The notes: a model not told the origin generated them from the letters alone. 64,000 nt of DNA from Eubacteriales bacterium (GCA_030539285.1 JAUNSH010000005.1:21873-85872); one strand, 5' to 3'. Shown: positions 1 through 8,862, counted from the first letter of the stretch. Numbers and translations: made by a program.

Positions 1-154
1 TGCTGGATGGGTCTATCCCCGCCGGTGCGAAAATGTACTAAAAAGTTGCAAGTTCGCTTGTACGAAAATCCTAAAAAACACCATGTTACGCCAAGCTTAC
101 GCCAATGAATGCAAACATATTGGGCGGCAAGCAAAGGGCGGTGTTCAAAAACAG

Positions 155-185
155 ACCGTCTGAGTTCTTCCGGAATTCAGACGGT
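155..185 (+). promoter_or_regulatory. Leader hairpin before tnpV
   Basis: A perfect 9-bp inverted repeat (ACCGTCTGA at 155-163, TCAGACGGT at 177-185) is followed by a T-rich run and then the tnpV ribosome site. It looks like a terminator or attenuator that could keep read-through from outside the element out of tnpV. The function is inferred from shape only. Confidence 0.5.
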
Positions 186-206
186 TCTTATTTTGGAGGA
201 TTGATT

Positions 207-554
207 ATGAACATGCAATATATCCGTGTAGGAGACTATTTTATCCCAGGTTTGGAGTTGCCCAAGGAATCCAGACCCATCGGCAGGTGGGGGCGGATGC
301 ACCGGGAGTATTTGAAAGAGCACAAGCCGATTCAATACAACTGCCTGCTGCTGTCCGGCGAACTGTGGACATTCCTTGCTGATCTGAATGAGCAGGCGCA
401 GAATCGTCTGGAGTGGATTATCGGCCAAATGAAAGCTGCCGAGGGAATTACGGAAGCCTTGAAAGCCAGCAACTCAATAGCCTGGGTTGGTGCCATGAAT
501 AATATCCACGACCGAGCCGAGGAGATCATCCGAGAGGAGATGATTTATGTATGA
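207..554 (+). CDS. tnpV: TnpV transposon protein
   Basis: A 115-residue protein of the TnpV family, found in clostridial transposons of the Tn4451 type and many integrated elements; its molecular role is not established. Recognised from the pattern of a G-R-W-G block, a leader of the form YLKEH near the N-terminus, a central region LNEQAQNRLEWI, and the C-terminal WVGAMNNI followed by an acidic helix. I start at 207 because a GGAGGA lies 6 bases upstream; the open frame extends back to 105 but that extension has no ribosome site and crosses the leader hairpin. No transposase or resolvase partner is seen in the window next to it, so this is probably the edge of an element that continues to the left. 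Confidence 0.85.
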   Translation: MNMQYIRVGDYFIPGLELPKESRPIGRWGRMHREYLKEHKPIQYNCLLLSGELWTFLADLNEQAQNRLEWIIGQMKAAEGITEALKASNSIAWVGAMNNIHDRAEEIIREEMIYV

Positions 555-815
555 ACATGCACAATGGGAGCGTTTTTCAATACGCCCATTCAATACATGC
601 GGCATCCCGCAAAAGTAGTGCAACGTGTGTTGCTCAGATGCTTGTCTTTGAGTCATTTCAGCCCACCTAAGCTCACTGCGGTCAGCTGAATCGTGATTCG
701 AGCTTGAACACACTTCTCGCTCGAAGAAACGGAAGTCTGCTATCGGATACTCCTAATGAAGATTTTGAAAAAGGGGCTGTTTTATTTGTGGAGTAGGGCA
801 GCTCTGAAAAGACAA
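555..815. other. Non-coding stretch after tnpV
   Basis: About 260 bases without a convincing gene. It holds a weak inverted repeat just after tnpV (AATGGGAGCG against CGCCCATT) that could end its transcript. No further TnpX-like gene or terminal repeat could be recognised, so the right border of the tnpV element is not resolved. Confidence 0.4.
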
Positions 816-842
816 CGCCCGGCTCGATCTATGAGCCGGGCG
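816..842 (-). terminator. Terminator of the MFS gene
   Basis: A perfect 10-bp stem (CGCCCGGCTC / GAGCCGGGCG) with a 7-base loop, followed on the minus strand by a T-rich stretch. It lies about 50 bases past the MFS stop codon. Confidence 0.8.
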
Positions 843-894
843 CTGACATATCATAGAGCTGCGAAACAAAACAAGCCGCAAGCAGAGCGGGAGA

Positions 895-2172
895 TCAGTT
901 CTCGACCTTCTGCTTCTTGATCGTATTCAGGATGTACATGCTCAGCAGGCAGCCTACGACTGCGAAGCTGGCCATGACGATGAAGACGATACGGTAGCCG
1001 GCAATGCCTTCCACCTTATCAAGAATGCCGCCGTAGACAGCATACATAAATGCGCCGGGAAGATAGCCGATGAAGGAACCGATGGACATGGCAGAACCGG
1101 TGATCTCACGGGGCACCTTCACTTCATCCATGGGAGCGAAGAAGACGGCACGCATGCTGAACACGAAGGCGCTGATGGACAGGGTGATGACCATTCCCAG
1201 AATGATGCCCATGCTCTGATGGGGCAGGCAGGCGAAGATGACCAGCATAGCGGCTACAATAGCGAAGCAAATGCCCAGGTACTTGGTAGCGGAGCGCAGA
1301 ACTTTGTCGGTGATGAAGCCGCCGATGGGGCCGCCCAGCATCTTTAGGGCATACTGGTTAATGATGCCGTAGGCACCGACCAGAGCTGCGGGAAGGGCGT
1401 AAGCGTCCTTCAGGAAGGGGATGAAGTAAGTCAGGCCGCAGTAAACGCTGTAAACAAAGAACACGTTGAAGGAAACCAGCCAGATGTTCTTGTTCTTCAG
1501 CGCCTGCATGATCAGGCCGTTGCCCTTGCTCTTTTCTGCCTTAGCGCCTTCCCTGTCATGAGCCAGGTCAGCCTTTTTATCGTTCTCCAGCAGGAAGTAT
1601 GCGATAATTGCGATTACGCCGGGGACAATTGCGTAGAACAGGATGGCGGCGCGCAGACCGGCGGCATTACTGCCAAGTGCGGAGAAAATACCCAGAGCGC
1701 AGAACGCAACGATGGTATCCATCAGTCCACGACCAGCTTCCAAAATGCCGAACATACGTCCCTGCTCATCTTCGTTGCCCAATAGCCGGACCGTTTTCAG
1801 CATTGTCGGCCAATACAGCATATCCGCAAACACAGCGAGCAGACAGTAAATCAGCAGGAAAACAGGGTAGGACGGGAACGTTGCCAGGGCCAGACCGGAA
1901 ATGCAGATGCCCAGAAGAGATGCGGGGATCAGAATTTTCTTGGAAATCCGGTCAACGAACAGAATCGCTGCCAGGAAGCCGAAGGTGGAGATCCAGCCGG
2001 CAATGCTCATTGCCACACCGATCTGCGTATGGGACAGACCCATGAATTCCTGCATGGGTACATAGAAGGCATCTTTCAGGAAGCCCAGTTTGTAGATTGT
2101 TCCGGCGCCAAGCATCAGGGTGCCGAAGGAAATCCATTTTTTGTCAAGTCTCTTTTTTGTACTCTCAGCCAT
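895..2172 (-). CDS. MFS transporter
   Basis: A 425-residue, twelve-segment major facilitator superfamily permease of the inner membrane. Hydrophobic segments alternate with short charged loops, including a basic loop of the form DRISKK after segment 2 and a long charged central loop (about residues 200-220) between the two six-helix halves, as in the family. The substrate is not evident; an organic anion or sugar acid would fit the DeoR neighbour, but that is inference. The start at 2172 has a GAGGTG ribosome site 6 bases upstream; an in-frame ATG at 2187 would place that site inside the gene. It is transcribed divergently from the DeoR gene, sharing a 270-bp control region with repeated operator-like motifs, and has its own terminator. 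Confidence 0.85.
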   Translation of the reverse strand: MAESTKKRLDKKWISFGTLMLGAGTIYKLGFLKDAFYVPMQEFMGLSHTQIGVAMSIAGWISTFGFLAAILFVDRISKKILIPASLLGICISGLALATFPSYPVFLLIYCLLAVFADMLYWPTMLKTVRLLGNEDEQGRMFGILEAGRGLMDTIVAFCALGIFSALGSNAAGLRAAILFYAIVPGVIAIIAYFLLENDKKADLAHDREGAKAEKSKGNGLIMQALKNKNIWLVSFNVFFVYSVYCGLTYFIPFLKDAYALPAALVGAYGIINQYALKMLGGPIGGFITDKVLRSATKYLGICFAIVAAMLVIFACLPHQSMGIILGMVITLSISAFVFSMRAVFFAPMDEVKVPREITGSAMSIGSFIGYLPGAFMYAVYGGILDKVEGIAGYRIVFIVMASFAVVGCLLSMYILNTIKKQKVEN

Positions 2173-2223
2173 AACCTTACACCTCATTTGAATTTATGGT
2201 TTTGGGGAATCCAACGCACGTTC

Positions 2224-2252
2224 AGTATAGTTGTATTTTTGTGTAATGTCAA
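2224..2252 (-). promoter_or_regulatory. Sigma-A promoter of the MFS gene
   Basis: On the minus strand TTGACA (2247-2252), a 17-bp spacer and TATACT (2224-2229), one base from consensus at -10. One of the TTTTTGTGTAAT repeats lies in the spacer, so a regulator bound there would block RNA polymerase. Confidence 0.85.
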
Positions 2253-2318
2253 GCATAATTGTGCATTATATTGCTTTTTGTGTAATTAGCTGCAAATTGA
2301 AATGCACTTTTGTGTATA
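2236..2318 (+). promoter_or_regulatory. Triple operator-like repeat
   Basis: Three direct copies of a 12-base motif: TTTTTGTGTAAT at 2236 and 2275 (identical) and CTTTTGTGTATA at 2307. Starts are 39 and 32 bases apart. They sit between two divergent promoters, as expected for the sites of the neighbouring DeoR-family repressor, whose relatives bind direct repeats. Confidence 0.6.
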
Positions 2319-2345
2319 TTATCGGAAGAAAACCAGAAATAACAC

Positions 2346-2374
2346 TTGCAAACGCACAATACATATGTTATGAT
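2346..2374 (+). promoter_or_regulatory. Sigma-A promoter of the deoR gene
   Basis: TTGCAA (2346-2351), 17-bp spacer, TATGAT (2369-2374). The expected start of transcription is about 65 bases before the deoR start codon. Confidence 0.75.
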
Positions 2375-2445
2375 GACACAAGAAAGCAAGTGGCAAGGCT
2401 GATTACTTGCCTGTAGATACTATGTAATTGAGGAGGAATGGAAGT

Positions 2446-3222
2446 ATGCTGACGCCCCAGAGGCATAAGGAAATTCTTCGTATCCTGGAACAAGAAGGAA
2501 CCGTCAAGACAAGCGACCTGTGCGAACGTCTGGAAACCTCCCGGGAGACTGTCCGCAGAGACCTGGAGGCGCTGGAAAAAATGGAAAAGCTCCGCAGAAC
2601 CCACGGCGGAGCTGTAAAGATGGAAAAAGAAGGAAGCGTAGAGGGGGTATATACTCCGTTCCGCCAGCGGGAACGGGTGAATATGGAATACAAGACTGCA
2701 ATCGCTCAGGAAGCGGTAAAGATGATTTCCCCGGGTCAGGTTGTGGCGCTGGACTGCGGTACCACGGCGCTGGAACTGGCAAAGGAGATCAAACGGCAGT
2801 TTACCAGACTGACGGTTGTGACGAATTCTCTGGCGATTGCCAATGAACTGGCAGACGCGGAAGGGATTACCCTTCTGCTGACAGGCGGAATCTACAGCCC
2901 GGAGGAGCAGGGGTTCTTCTCGGACATGGCCACCAAGATTCTGTCCTATATCAATATCGATATTTTCTTTATTACCACCTGTGGTGTTTCGCTGGAAAAG
3001 GGCATTACCTATCAGCGGATGGAGGATGTTACCATTCAGGCCAAGCTGATGGAATCCTCAGACAGAACCATCGTCATTGCCGACAGCACCAAGCTCGGCG
3101 TCAATTCACTGGTGCGGATGTGTGGAATTGAGGAGATTTCCGCGGTAGTAACCGATTCCCGGGCCTCTTTGGAGAGCATCCAGGCCCTGGAACAGGCGGG
3201 CATCCACGTTGTAAAGTCTTAG
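2446..3222 (+). CDS. DeoR/GlpR family regulator
   Basis: A 258-residue DeoR-family transcription factor. The N-terminal winged helix (about residues 6-58) carries the family pattern of a recognition helix SRETVRRDLEALE and the wing RRTHGGAV. The C-terminal sugar-phosphate sensor domain (about 75-235) shows DCGTT, TNSL and the GG(I/Y) turn typical of DeoRC. Relatives repress catabolic genes until a phosphorylated intermediate binds. I start at ATG 2446, 9 bases after AGGAGG; an upstream TTG in frame at 2428 overlaps the ribosome site. It is divergent from the MFS gene and upstream of the phosphodiesterase-dsdA operon, so it may control both; only the MFS side shows operator-like repeats. Confidence 0.9.
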   Translation: MLTPQRHKEILRILEQEGTVKTSDLCERLETSRETVRRDLEALEKMEKLRRTHGGAVKMEKEGSVEGVYTPFRQRERVNMEYKTAIAQEAVKMISPGQVVALDCGTTALELAKEIKRQFTRLTVVTNSLAIANELADAEGITLLLTGGIYSPEEQGFFSDMATKILSYINIDIFFITTCGVSLEKGITYQRMEDVTIQAKLMESSDRTIVIADSTKLGVNSLVRMCGIEEISAVVTDSRASLESIQALEQAGIHVVKS

Positions 3223-3363
3223 GAAACCCGGAAGTAATGTGTCACCGACTGAGATATTATAGTTCTGATCCCAGAGGGAATGGGGGATCCAACGCAGAAT
3301 GTCCCATTGCAGGATACGGGATCAACAGATCGTTCTCAGTCTAAGGGCATTTGCTGCCAAATA

Positions 3364-3530
3364 TAGGGAACCCCTGAATAAATCGTCTGCGGCTGAGCAG
3401 CGTATCTTTTGCTTCCCCGGTGCAGTTTGAAAAACAGGAAATACATACAGTATTCCTCTGTTTTTCATACTTTCCGGGAAAACAAAATCTATCGCTGTCA
3501 GCTCTTGCCGATTTAATCAGAGCTTCCCTA
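3364..3530. mobile_element. MITE-like element with TA duplication
   Basis: The 338-bp gap between deoR and the phosphodiesterase gene contains a 163-bp block (3366-3528) with terminal inverted repeats: GGGAACCCCTGAATAAATCG on the left matches the reverse complement of the right end at 17 of 20 positions. TA flanks both ends, the target duplication of IS630/Tc1-type elements. An internal GAAAAACAG / CTGTTTTTC hairpin sits between CCGG-rich arms. It has no coding capacity. The rest of the gap shows nothing I can name; the downstream operon promoter may lie in or next to the element. Confidence 0.6.
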
Positions 3531-3560
3531 GTTTCCTGAAAAATAGAAAGGACAATTACT

Positions 3561-4880
3561 ATGCAAAACAAGAATAACGGAACCAATCCCAGTGTCCTGC
3601 TGATTTCCGTTGACGCGCTGAAGCCGGAGTTCGTATTCGAACAGAAACGGCTGGGTATCCATCTGCCGAATATCAGCAAGTATTTTGTGGAGAAGGGATT
3701 GACGGCTCCTCAGGGAATGAAAAGCGTATTTCCTACCTTTACCTATCCCTGCCATCAGAGCATGATCACCGGCACTAACCCTGCCACCCACGGAATTGTC
3801 AACAATGGTATTTATGACCCCGAGGGAGTTCATAACGGTGCGTGGCACTGGTTCGCCAATACCCGTGTGATGACCCTGTGGGAAGGGGCCAAGAAAAACG
3901 GCTACTGGTCTGCCAGCGTGGCCTTCCCCACCTCTGTGGGTGCCAGGGGCGACTTCATTGCCCCCGAGTTCTGGTGGGATGGCTCGGAGCTGGACAGCCT
4001 GTTTATCGACGCAGTGGCAAAGCCCCAGGGCATGATCCTGGAAATGGAAAAGGACATCGGACAGTACGCGGGCGGTCTGGATCTGACCGACAGCGGCGAC
4101 GCCCAGCGGGGCAAGGCGGCTGTGTGGATGCTGCGCAATAAGATCGCCCCGGTGATCTCCGAAAAGCCTTTCTTCATGTCCGCGTACTTCGCAAGCTTCG
4201 ACGAGAGCGCCCATGTGAACGGCGTTTACAGCAGGGAAGCCGCCGAAAGCCTTCAAAAGATCGACGCCATGCTGGGTCAGATTATCGAAGAGGCTATGGC
4301 AATCACCCAGGGTCATCTGGTGGTGTGCGTTACCTCCGACCACGGCACCCTGGATAACGCTTACAACATCTCCCCCAACGTGCTGCTGCACAACGCAGGC
4401 CTCATTGAGACTGACGAAAAGGGGAAGGTTGTTTCCTGGAAGGCTTACAGCCAGAGAGCCGGTGGTACTTCCGAGATCCGCCTTGCCGATCCACGGGATG
4501 ATGAAACCCGGAACGCTGTTAAGAAAATCCTTGACGCACTTCTGGCTGACCCTGACAGCGGCATTCTGGAGGTCGTCACCGGTGAGGAGGCCAGGAAGCG
4601 GGGCGGTTTCCCGGATGCTGCCTTTGTGCTGGTGTCCAGAAAGGGCTACGAGCTGCGGGACGATGTTACCGGCGTGTACTGCCGCACACAGCTGACCCAG
4701 AAAGCACAGCACGGCTACAGTGAAGATTTCCCGGAAATGCGGGCGTCCTTCATGCTGACCGGCGAAGGTATCGAAAAAGGCTTTGTAGAAGATGTACATC
4801 TGATTGACGTTGCCCCCACGCTGGCTGGAATCATGGGCTTTGTTCTGCCGGATGCGGAAGGTCGTGACCTTCTGAAATAA
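3561..4880 (+). CDS. Type I phosphodiesterase / alkaline phosphatase family
   Basis: A 439-residue cytoplasmic enzyme of the nucleotide pyrophosphatase/phosphodiesterase branch of the alkaline phosphatase superfamily; no signal peptide. Two-zinc-site ligands are visible in order: Asp 18 in SVDAL, the catalytic Thr in FPTFTYP (about residue 61), Asp and His in SFDESAH (about 214), SDHG (about 259) and His in QHGY (about 383). These enzymes hydrolyse phosphate mono- or diesters; the substrate is unknown. A GAAAGGA ribosome site precedes the start. It heads a tight operon with an amino-acid symporter, dsdA, an HAD phosphatase and RidA, so a phosphodiester containing serine is a possible substrate, but this rests on context only. 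Confidence 0.85.
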   Translation: MQNKNNGTNPSVLLISVDALKPEFVFEQKRLGIHLPNISKYFVEKGLTAPQGMKSVFPTFTYPCHQSMITGTNPATHGIVNNGIYDPEGVHNGAWHWFANTRVMTLWEGAKKNGYWSASVAFPTSVGARGDFIAPEFWWDGSELDSLFIDAVAKPQGMILEMEKDIGQYAGGLDLTDSGDAQRGKAAVWMLRNKIAPVISEKPFFMSAYFASFDESAHVNGVYSREAAESLQKIDAMLGQIIEEAMAITQGHLVVCVTSDHGTLDNAYNISPNVLLHNAGLIETDEKGKVVSWKAYSQRAGGTSEIRLADPRDDETRNAVKKILDALLADPDSGILEVVTGEEARKRGGFPDAAFVLVSRKGYELRDDVTGVYCRTQLTQKAQHGYSEDFPEMRASFMLTGEGIEKGFVEDVHLIDVAPTLAGIMGFVLPDAEGRDLLK

Positions 4881-4894
4881 CAGGAAGGATTCTT

Positions 4895-6253
4895 ATGGCT
4901 ACTATAGAGACGTTTTTTCAGACCGTGGCGGATTTCCTGTGGAAAGATTGGATGCTGGTGCTGCTTCTGGGACTGGGTGTTTACTACACAGTCATGACAG
5001 ACTTTGTTCAGTTCCGGTATTTCCCCTATGTCATGCAGCAGTTCCTGAAAGGACTGCGAAAAAATCGGGAGATCGATGGGAAAAACGGGAAATTTTCCTC
5101 CAACCAGACCCTCTTTACCGCCGTTGCCAGCTGTGTTGGCAGTGGAAACATTGTGGGCGTTTCTACCGCCATTCTATCAGGCGGACCGGGCGCCCTGTTC
5201 TGGATGTGGATTGCCGCCATTTTGGGGATGTCTACAAAATTCGCGGAGATCACGCTGGGTGTCCGCTACCACAGCAGAGACGAGGCGGGAGAGATCAACG
5301 GCGGCCCCATGTATTACATATCCCGTGCCTTCCACGCTCCCTGGATGGGCGCTCTGGTGGCGGTTCTGCTGTTCATTCAGAATGCCGGCGCCACGCTGAT
5401 CCAGTCCAACACCATTGGCAGCGTGATGCACGAAGCCCTGTCGATCCCGCCTGTCGTCACGGGTATCGTTCTCGCGGCAGTGATGATCTGCGTCATCAGC
5501 GGTGGACTGAAACGGCTGGTACACACCGCGGAAAAGGTCGTGCCCATCATGGCGGTGCTGTACATTTTCGGTGGCCTGATCGTGATTATTCTGAACATCA
5601 CCGCCCTGCCTGGGGTGATCGTGTCCATTTTCAAGGGCGCCTTTACCGTTCAGGCAGGTGTAGGAGCGGCGGCGGGACTGACCATGAAGCACGCCCTGCG
5701 CTATGGTGTGGCCCGGGGACTTTACTCCAACGAGGCGGGCGAAGGCTCTGCCGCCGTCCTCCACGCCGCCGCCAAGGTAGACCATCCTGTTCGTCAGGGT
5801 ATGTACGGCCTGATGGAGGTCTTCATTGACACCATCCTGCTGTGTAGCACCACGGGCTTTACGGTGCTGGTCACAGGCATGAACGAAACCTATACCAATG
5901 CTTCCACCCTCGCCGCGGCGGCCTTTGGCTCCACCATTTCGGGACTGCAGTTTGTCATCTATATCAGTCTGCTGCTGTTCTGTGGCACTTCCATTATGAG
6001 CCAGTGGTATTTTGGCCATGTCAGCCTGAAATACCTGAAGCATCCCAGAGGCGCGACCGTTTACCGGATCCTTTTCCCGTTCCTGATCCTGCTGGGAAGC
6101 CTCAGCACCATCGATCTGGTCTGGTCCATTCAGGACTGCGCCCTGGGTCTGCTGATTATCCCCAATGTCGTTGCGCTGGTCATACTGGGACCGGAAGTCA
6201 GAAAACTGCTTCGGGAGTTTGCCGATCCCGTCAACGGCTATCTGAAACATTAA
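4895..6253 (+). CDS. Alanine/glycine:cation symporter (AGCS)
   Basis: A 452-residue sodium:amino acid symporter of the AGCS (AlsT/DagA) family, inner membrane, about 10-11 helices. Family marks include the region FSSNQTLFTAVASCVGSGNI with glycine-rich helix, FWMWIAAILGMSTKF, and the conserved loop NEAGEGSAAV followed by AAAKVDHPVRQG. Relatives import L- or D-alanine and glycine with Na+. Its position 14 bases after the phosphodiesterase and 35 bases before D-serine dehydratase suggests that it brings in D-serine or D-alanine; the specificity cannot be read from the sequence. Confidence 0.93.
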   Translation: MATIETFFQTVADFLWKDWMLVLLLGLGVYYTVMTDFVQFRYFPYVMQQFLKGLRKNREIDGKNGKFSSNQTLFTAVASCVGSGNIVGVSTAILSGGPGALFWMWIAAILGMSTKFAEITLGVRYHSRDEAGEINGGPMYYISRAFHAPWMGALVAVLLFIQNAGATLIQSNTIGSVMHEALSIPPVVTGIVLAAVMICVISGGLKRLVHTAEKVVPIMAVLYIFGGLIVIILNITALPGVIVSIFKGAFTVQAGVGAAAGLTMKHALRYGVARGLYSNEAGEGSAAVLHAAAKVDHPVRQGMYGLMEVFIDTILLCSTTGFTVLVTGMNETYTNASTLAAAAFGSTISGLQFVIYISLLLFCGTSIMSQWYFGHVSLKYLKHPRGATVYRILFPFLILLGSLSTIDLVWSIQDCALGLLIIPNVVALVILGPEVRKLLREFADPVNGYLKH

Positions 6254-6288
6254 GGAACCTCTACAAGAATGAAAGGAAATAAATTCAC

Positions 6289-7608
6289 ATGAATGCACAA
6301 TTACAGACATTTTGCGATACCATCCCTGCAGTTGCGGACGCTGCCGCCCTGAAGGAGACCTTCTGGCTGAATGATAAAAAGCTCCCCGAGGCACAGCAGA
6401 ATATCACAGAGGTCAGCCCCACTCAGATCCGGGATGCCAGCCAGCGGCTGAAGCGGTTTGCTCCCTACCTCAAGAAGGTATTCCCGGAGCTGGAAGCCAC
6501 GGACGGCATCATTGAATCGGAGCTTCGTAGCATCCCTGCCATGGCGGAATTCCTGAACAAGAACTATGACGCGGGCATTCGGGGCCGGCTGATGCTGAAA
6601 ATGGACTGCGACCTGCCTGTCTCCGGCTCTGTCAAGGCCCGGGGCGGCATCTACGAGGTGCTCAAGCACGCCGAGGATCTGGCGCTGGAATCCGGCATGC
6701 TGAAGGAAACCGACGACTACAGTGTTCTGGCAGAGCCGAAATTTGTGAAGTTCTTCGGCAAGCACACGGTTCAGGTGGGCAGCACCGGCAATCTGGGTAT
6801 GTCCATCGGCATCATGAGCGCCAAACTGGGCTTCCGGGTCATTGTGCATATGTCCGCCGACGCAAAGCAGTGGAAGAAGGATCTTCTGCGCAGCCGTGGG
6901 GTTGAGGTCATTGAGTATGCGGATGACTACTGCGCGGCAGTGGAGCAGGGCAGAAAGAATTCCGACGCGGATCCCATGAGCTACTTCGTGGATGACGAAA
7001 ACTCCCAGAACCTGTTTATGGGCTACAGTGTGGCAGGGGAACGGCTCCAGGCACAGCTGGAGGCGCAGAACATCCCTGTGGACGCGGAGCACCCCTTGTT
7101 CGTCTATATCCCCTGCGGCATCGGCGGCGCTCCCGGCGGCGTGACCTATGGCATCAAGCAGATCTACGGCGACAATGTACACTGCTTCTTTACCGAGCCG
7201 ACCCACGCCTGCTGCATGATGCTGGGCATGGCCACCGGCCTGCACGACGGGGTCAGTGTCAAGGACTTTGGCATTGACGGCCGGACGGACGCGGACGGTC
7301 TGGCTGTGGGCCGCCCCTCCGCTTTCGTGGGCAGAGTGATCCAGCCCATGCTTTCCGGCATCGCCACCATTCAGGATCATAAGCTGTATGATCTGATGCG
7401 GGGACTGCTGGATGCAGAGCAGATCTTCATTGAGCCCAGCTCCTGCGCTGCCTTCGCCGCGCTGATCCGCCGGGAGGATATGGAAAACTACGTTGCTGCC
7501 CATGGCCTGTCCGACAAAATGGACAATGCTACCCACATCGCTTGGGCCACCGGCGGCAGAATGGTTCCGCAGGAGACCCGGGAAGTCTACATCAAGACGG
7601 GGCTGTAA
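6289..7608 (+). CDS. dsdA: D-serine ammonia-lyase
   Basis: A 439-residue fold-type II PLP enzyme converting D-serine to pyruvate and ammonia through 2-aminoacrylate. The PLP lysine is Lys 116 in SGSVKARGG, close to the equivalent position of the E. coli enzyme. The phosphate-binding glycine loop is CGIGGAPGG at about 276-284, and GSTGNLG (about 164-170) contributes to the substrate site. Length matches the family (about 440). It lies between the AGCS symporter and the HAD gene, in one operon with RidA, which removes the enamine this enzyme releases. Confidence 0.95.
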   Translation: MNAQLQTFCDTIPAVADAAALKETFWLNDKKLPEAQQNITEVSPTQIRDASQRLKRFAPYLKKVFPELEATDGIIESELRSIPAMAEFLNKNYDAGIRGRLMLKMDCDLPVSGSVKARGGIYEVLKHAEDLALESGMLKETDDYSVLAEPKFVKFFGKHTVQVGSTGNLGMSIGIMSAKLGFRVIVHMSADAKQWKKDLLRSRGVEVIEYADDYCAAVEQGRKNSDADPMSYFVDDENSQNLFMGYSVAGERLQAQLEAQNIPVDAEHPLFVYIPCGIGGAPGGVTYGIKQIYGDNVHCFFTEPTHACCMMLGMATGLHDGVSVKDFGIDGRTDADGLAVGRPSAFVGRVIQPMLSGIATIQDHKLYDLMRGLLDAEQIFIEPSSCAAFAALIRREDMENYVAAHGLSDKMDNATHIAWATGGRMVPQETREVYIKTGL

Positions 7609-7614
7609 GCGCCT

Positions 7615-8463
7615 ATGGATTATCAGCTGCTGGTTTTGGACGTGGACGGCACGGCCACCAACTCAGCAAAACAGGTAACGGAAAAAACCAGAGACGCCGT
7701 GATCCGTCTGCAGGAGCGGGGGGTGCGGGTGGTGATTGCTTCTGGCCGGGCACCCAACGGCGTGTATCCCGTGGCGGAAGCCCTGGAGCTGCCCCGGTTT
7801 GGCAGCCACATCCTGGCCTTCAACGGAGCGAAGATCATCCGTCTTAAAAACAGGGTCTGCCTTTACGAAAGGACCCTTCCCACCTATATTCCCGAGGAGC
7901 TGTGGCGAGATTCCCAGAAGTACCATCTGGGCTTTTTGACCTACAAGGACGACATTCTCGCCGCCGGAACAAAGCCCGACCAGTATATGGCGCTGGAATC
8001 CGAGATCAGTGCCATGCCCATTGAGTATCACCGGAATTTCTGGGAAACCATGGACGACGCTGTGAACGGCTGCCTGCTCACGGGAAGACCTTCCCATATT
8101 CGGGAGGTGGAACCGATCCTGCGGGAGAAGTACGAGCAGGAGGTGGAGATGTTCCGTTCGGAACCCTGTTTTTTGGAGGTGGTTCCCAAGGACGTGGACA
8201 AGGCCCGCAGCCTGAAACGGCTTCTGAAGCGCCTGAACATCCCCCGGGAGGCCGTCGTCTGCTGCGGAGACAGCTTTAATGACATCACCATGATCCAATA
8301 CGCCGGCGTAGGGGTCGCCATGGCAAATGCCCAGGAAGAACTGAAACAGGCCGCCGACTATGTCACACAAAGAGATAACGACCACGATGGCGTCGCCGAG
8401 GTGATCGAAAAATTCTTCGGAAACGGTTCCCGGACAGACCCTATTTCTAAAATCTATCATTGA
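7615..8463 (+). CDS. HAD-superfamily Cof-type hydrolase
   Basis: A 282-residue phosphatase of the Cof (IIB cap) subfamily. Motif I is DVDGT at residues 9-13, motif II SGR (about 42), motif III the lysine in DKARSL (about 198) and motif IV GDSFND (about 220). Cof enzymes dephosphorylate small phosphorylated metabolites with loose specificity. It starts 6 bases after dsdA and is almost certainly cotranscribed. With the phosphodiesterase at the head of the operon it could act on a phosphorylated breakdown product, but that is inference. Confidence 0.9.
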   Translation: MDYQLLVLDVDGTATNSAKQVTEKTRDAVIRLQERGVRVVIASGRAPNGVYPVAEALELPRFGSHILAFNGAKIIRLKNRVCLYERTLPTYIPEELWRDSQKYHLGFLTYKDDILAAGTKPDQYMALESEISAMPIEYHRNFWETMDDAVNGCLLTGRPSHIREVEPILREKYEQEVEMFRSEPCFLEVVPKDVDKARSLKRLLKRLNIPREAVVCCGDSFNDITMIQYAGVGVAMANAQEELKQAADYVTQRDNDHDGVAEVIEKFFGNGSRTDPISKIYH

Positions 8464-8478
8464 AAGAGGACGAAGAGT

Positions 8479-8856
8479 ATGAAACAGGCAATTTTCTCTC
8501 AAAACGCGCCCGCCGCTATCGGACCCTATTCCCAGGCCATTGCCGCGGGGGATACGGTTTATATTTCCGGACAGCTTCCCATCGATCCAGCTACCGGAAG
8601 CTTCCCCTCGGAAGATATCAAAGACCAGACGAAGATGTCTCTGGAAAACATCAAAGCAATTCTGGCTGCTGCCGGATTAACCATGGCAAATGTGGTAAAA
8701 ACCACGGTTCTTCTGGATGACATTGGTGACTTTGCTGCAATGAATGAGGTCTACGGGTCCTATTTTGCGGAACCGTATCCTGCAAGAGCAGCTTTTGAAG
8801 TGGCTAAGCTGCCGAAAGGTGCAAAAGTTGAAATAGAAGTTATCGCAGAGCGATAA
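8479..8856 (+). CDS. ridA: RidA enamine/imine deaminase
   Basis: A 125-residue RidA (YjgF/YER057c/UK114) protein. It hydrolyses reactive enamines such as 2-aminoacrylate to the keto acid and ammonia. The active-site arginine is Arg 103 in [10 protein letters not shown] and the acidic partner Glu 118 in KVEIEV; GPYSQA near residue 15 and SGQLP near 30 are also family marks. Placing it right behind dsdA is functionally coherent because D-serine dehydratase generates 2-aminoacrylate. It is the last gene of the operon and is followed by a terminator. Confidence 0.95.
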   Translation: MKQAIFSQNAPAAIGPYSQAIAAGDTVYISGQLPIDPATGSFPSEDIKDQTKMSLENIKAILAAAGLTMANVVKTTVLLDDIGDFAAMNEVYGSYFAEPYPARAAFEVAKLPKGAKVEIEVIAER

Positions 8857-8862
8857 ACAAAA

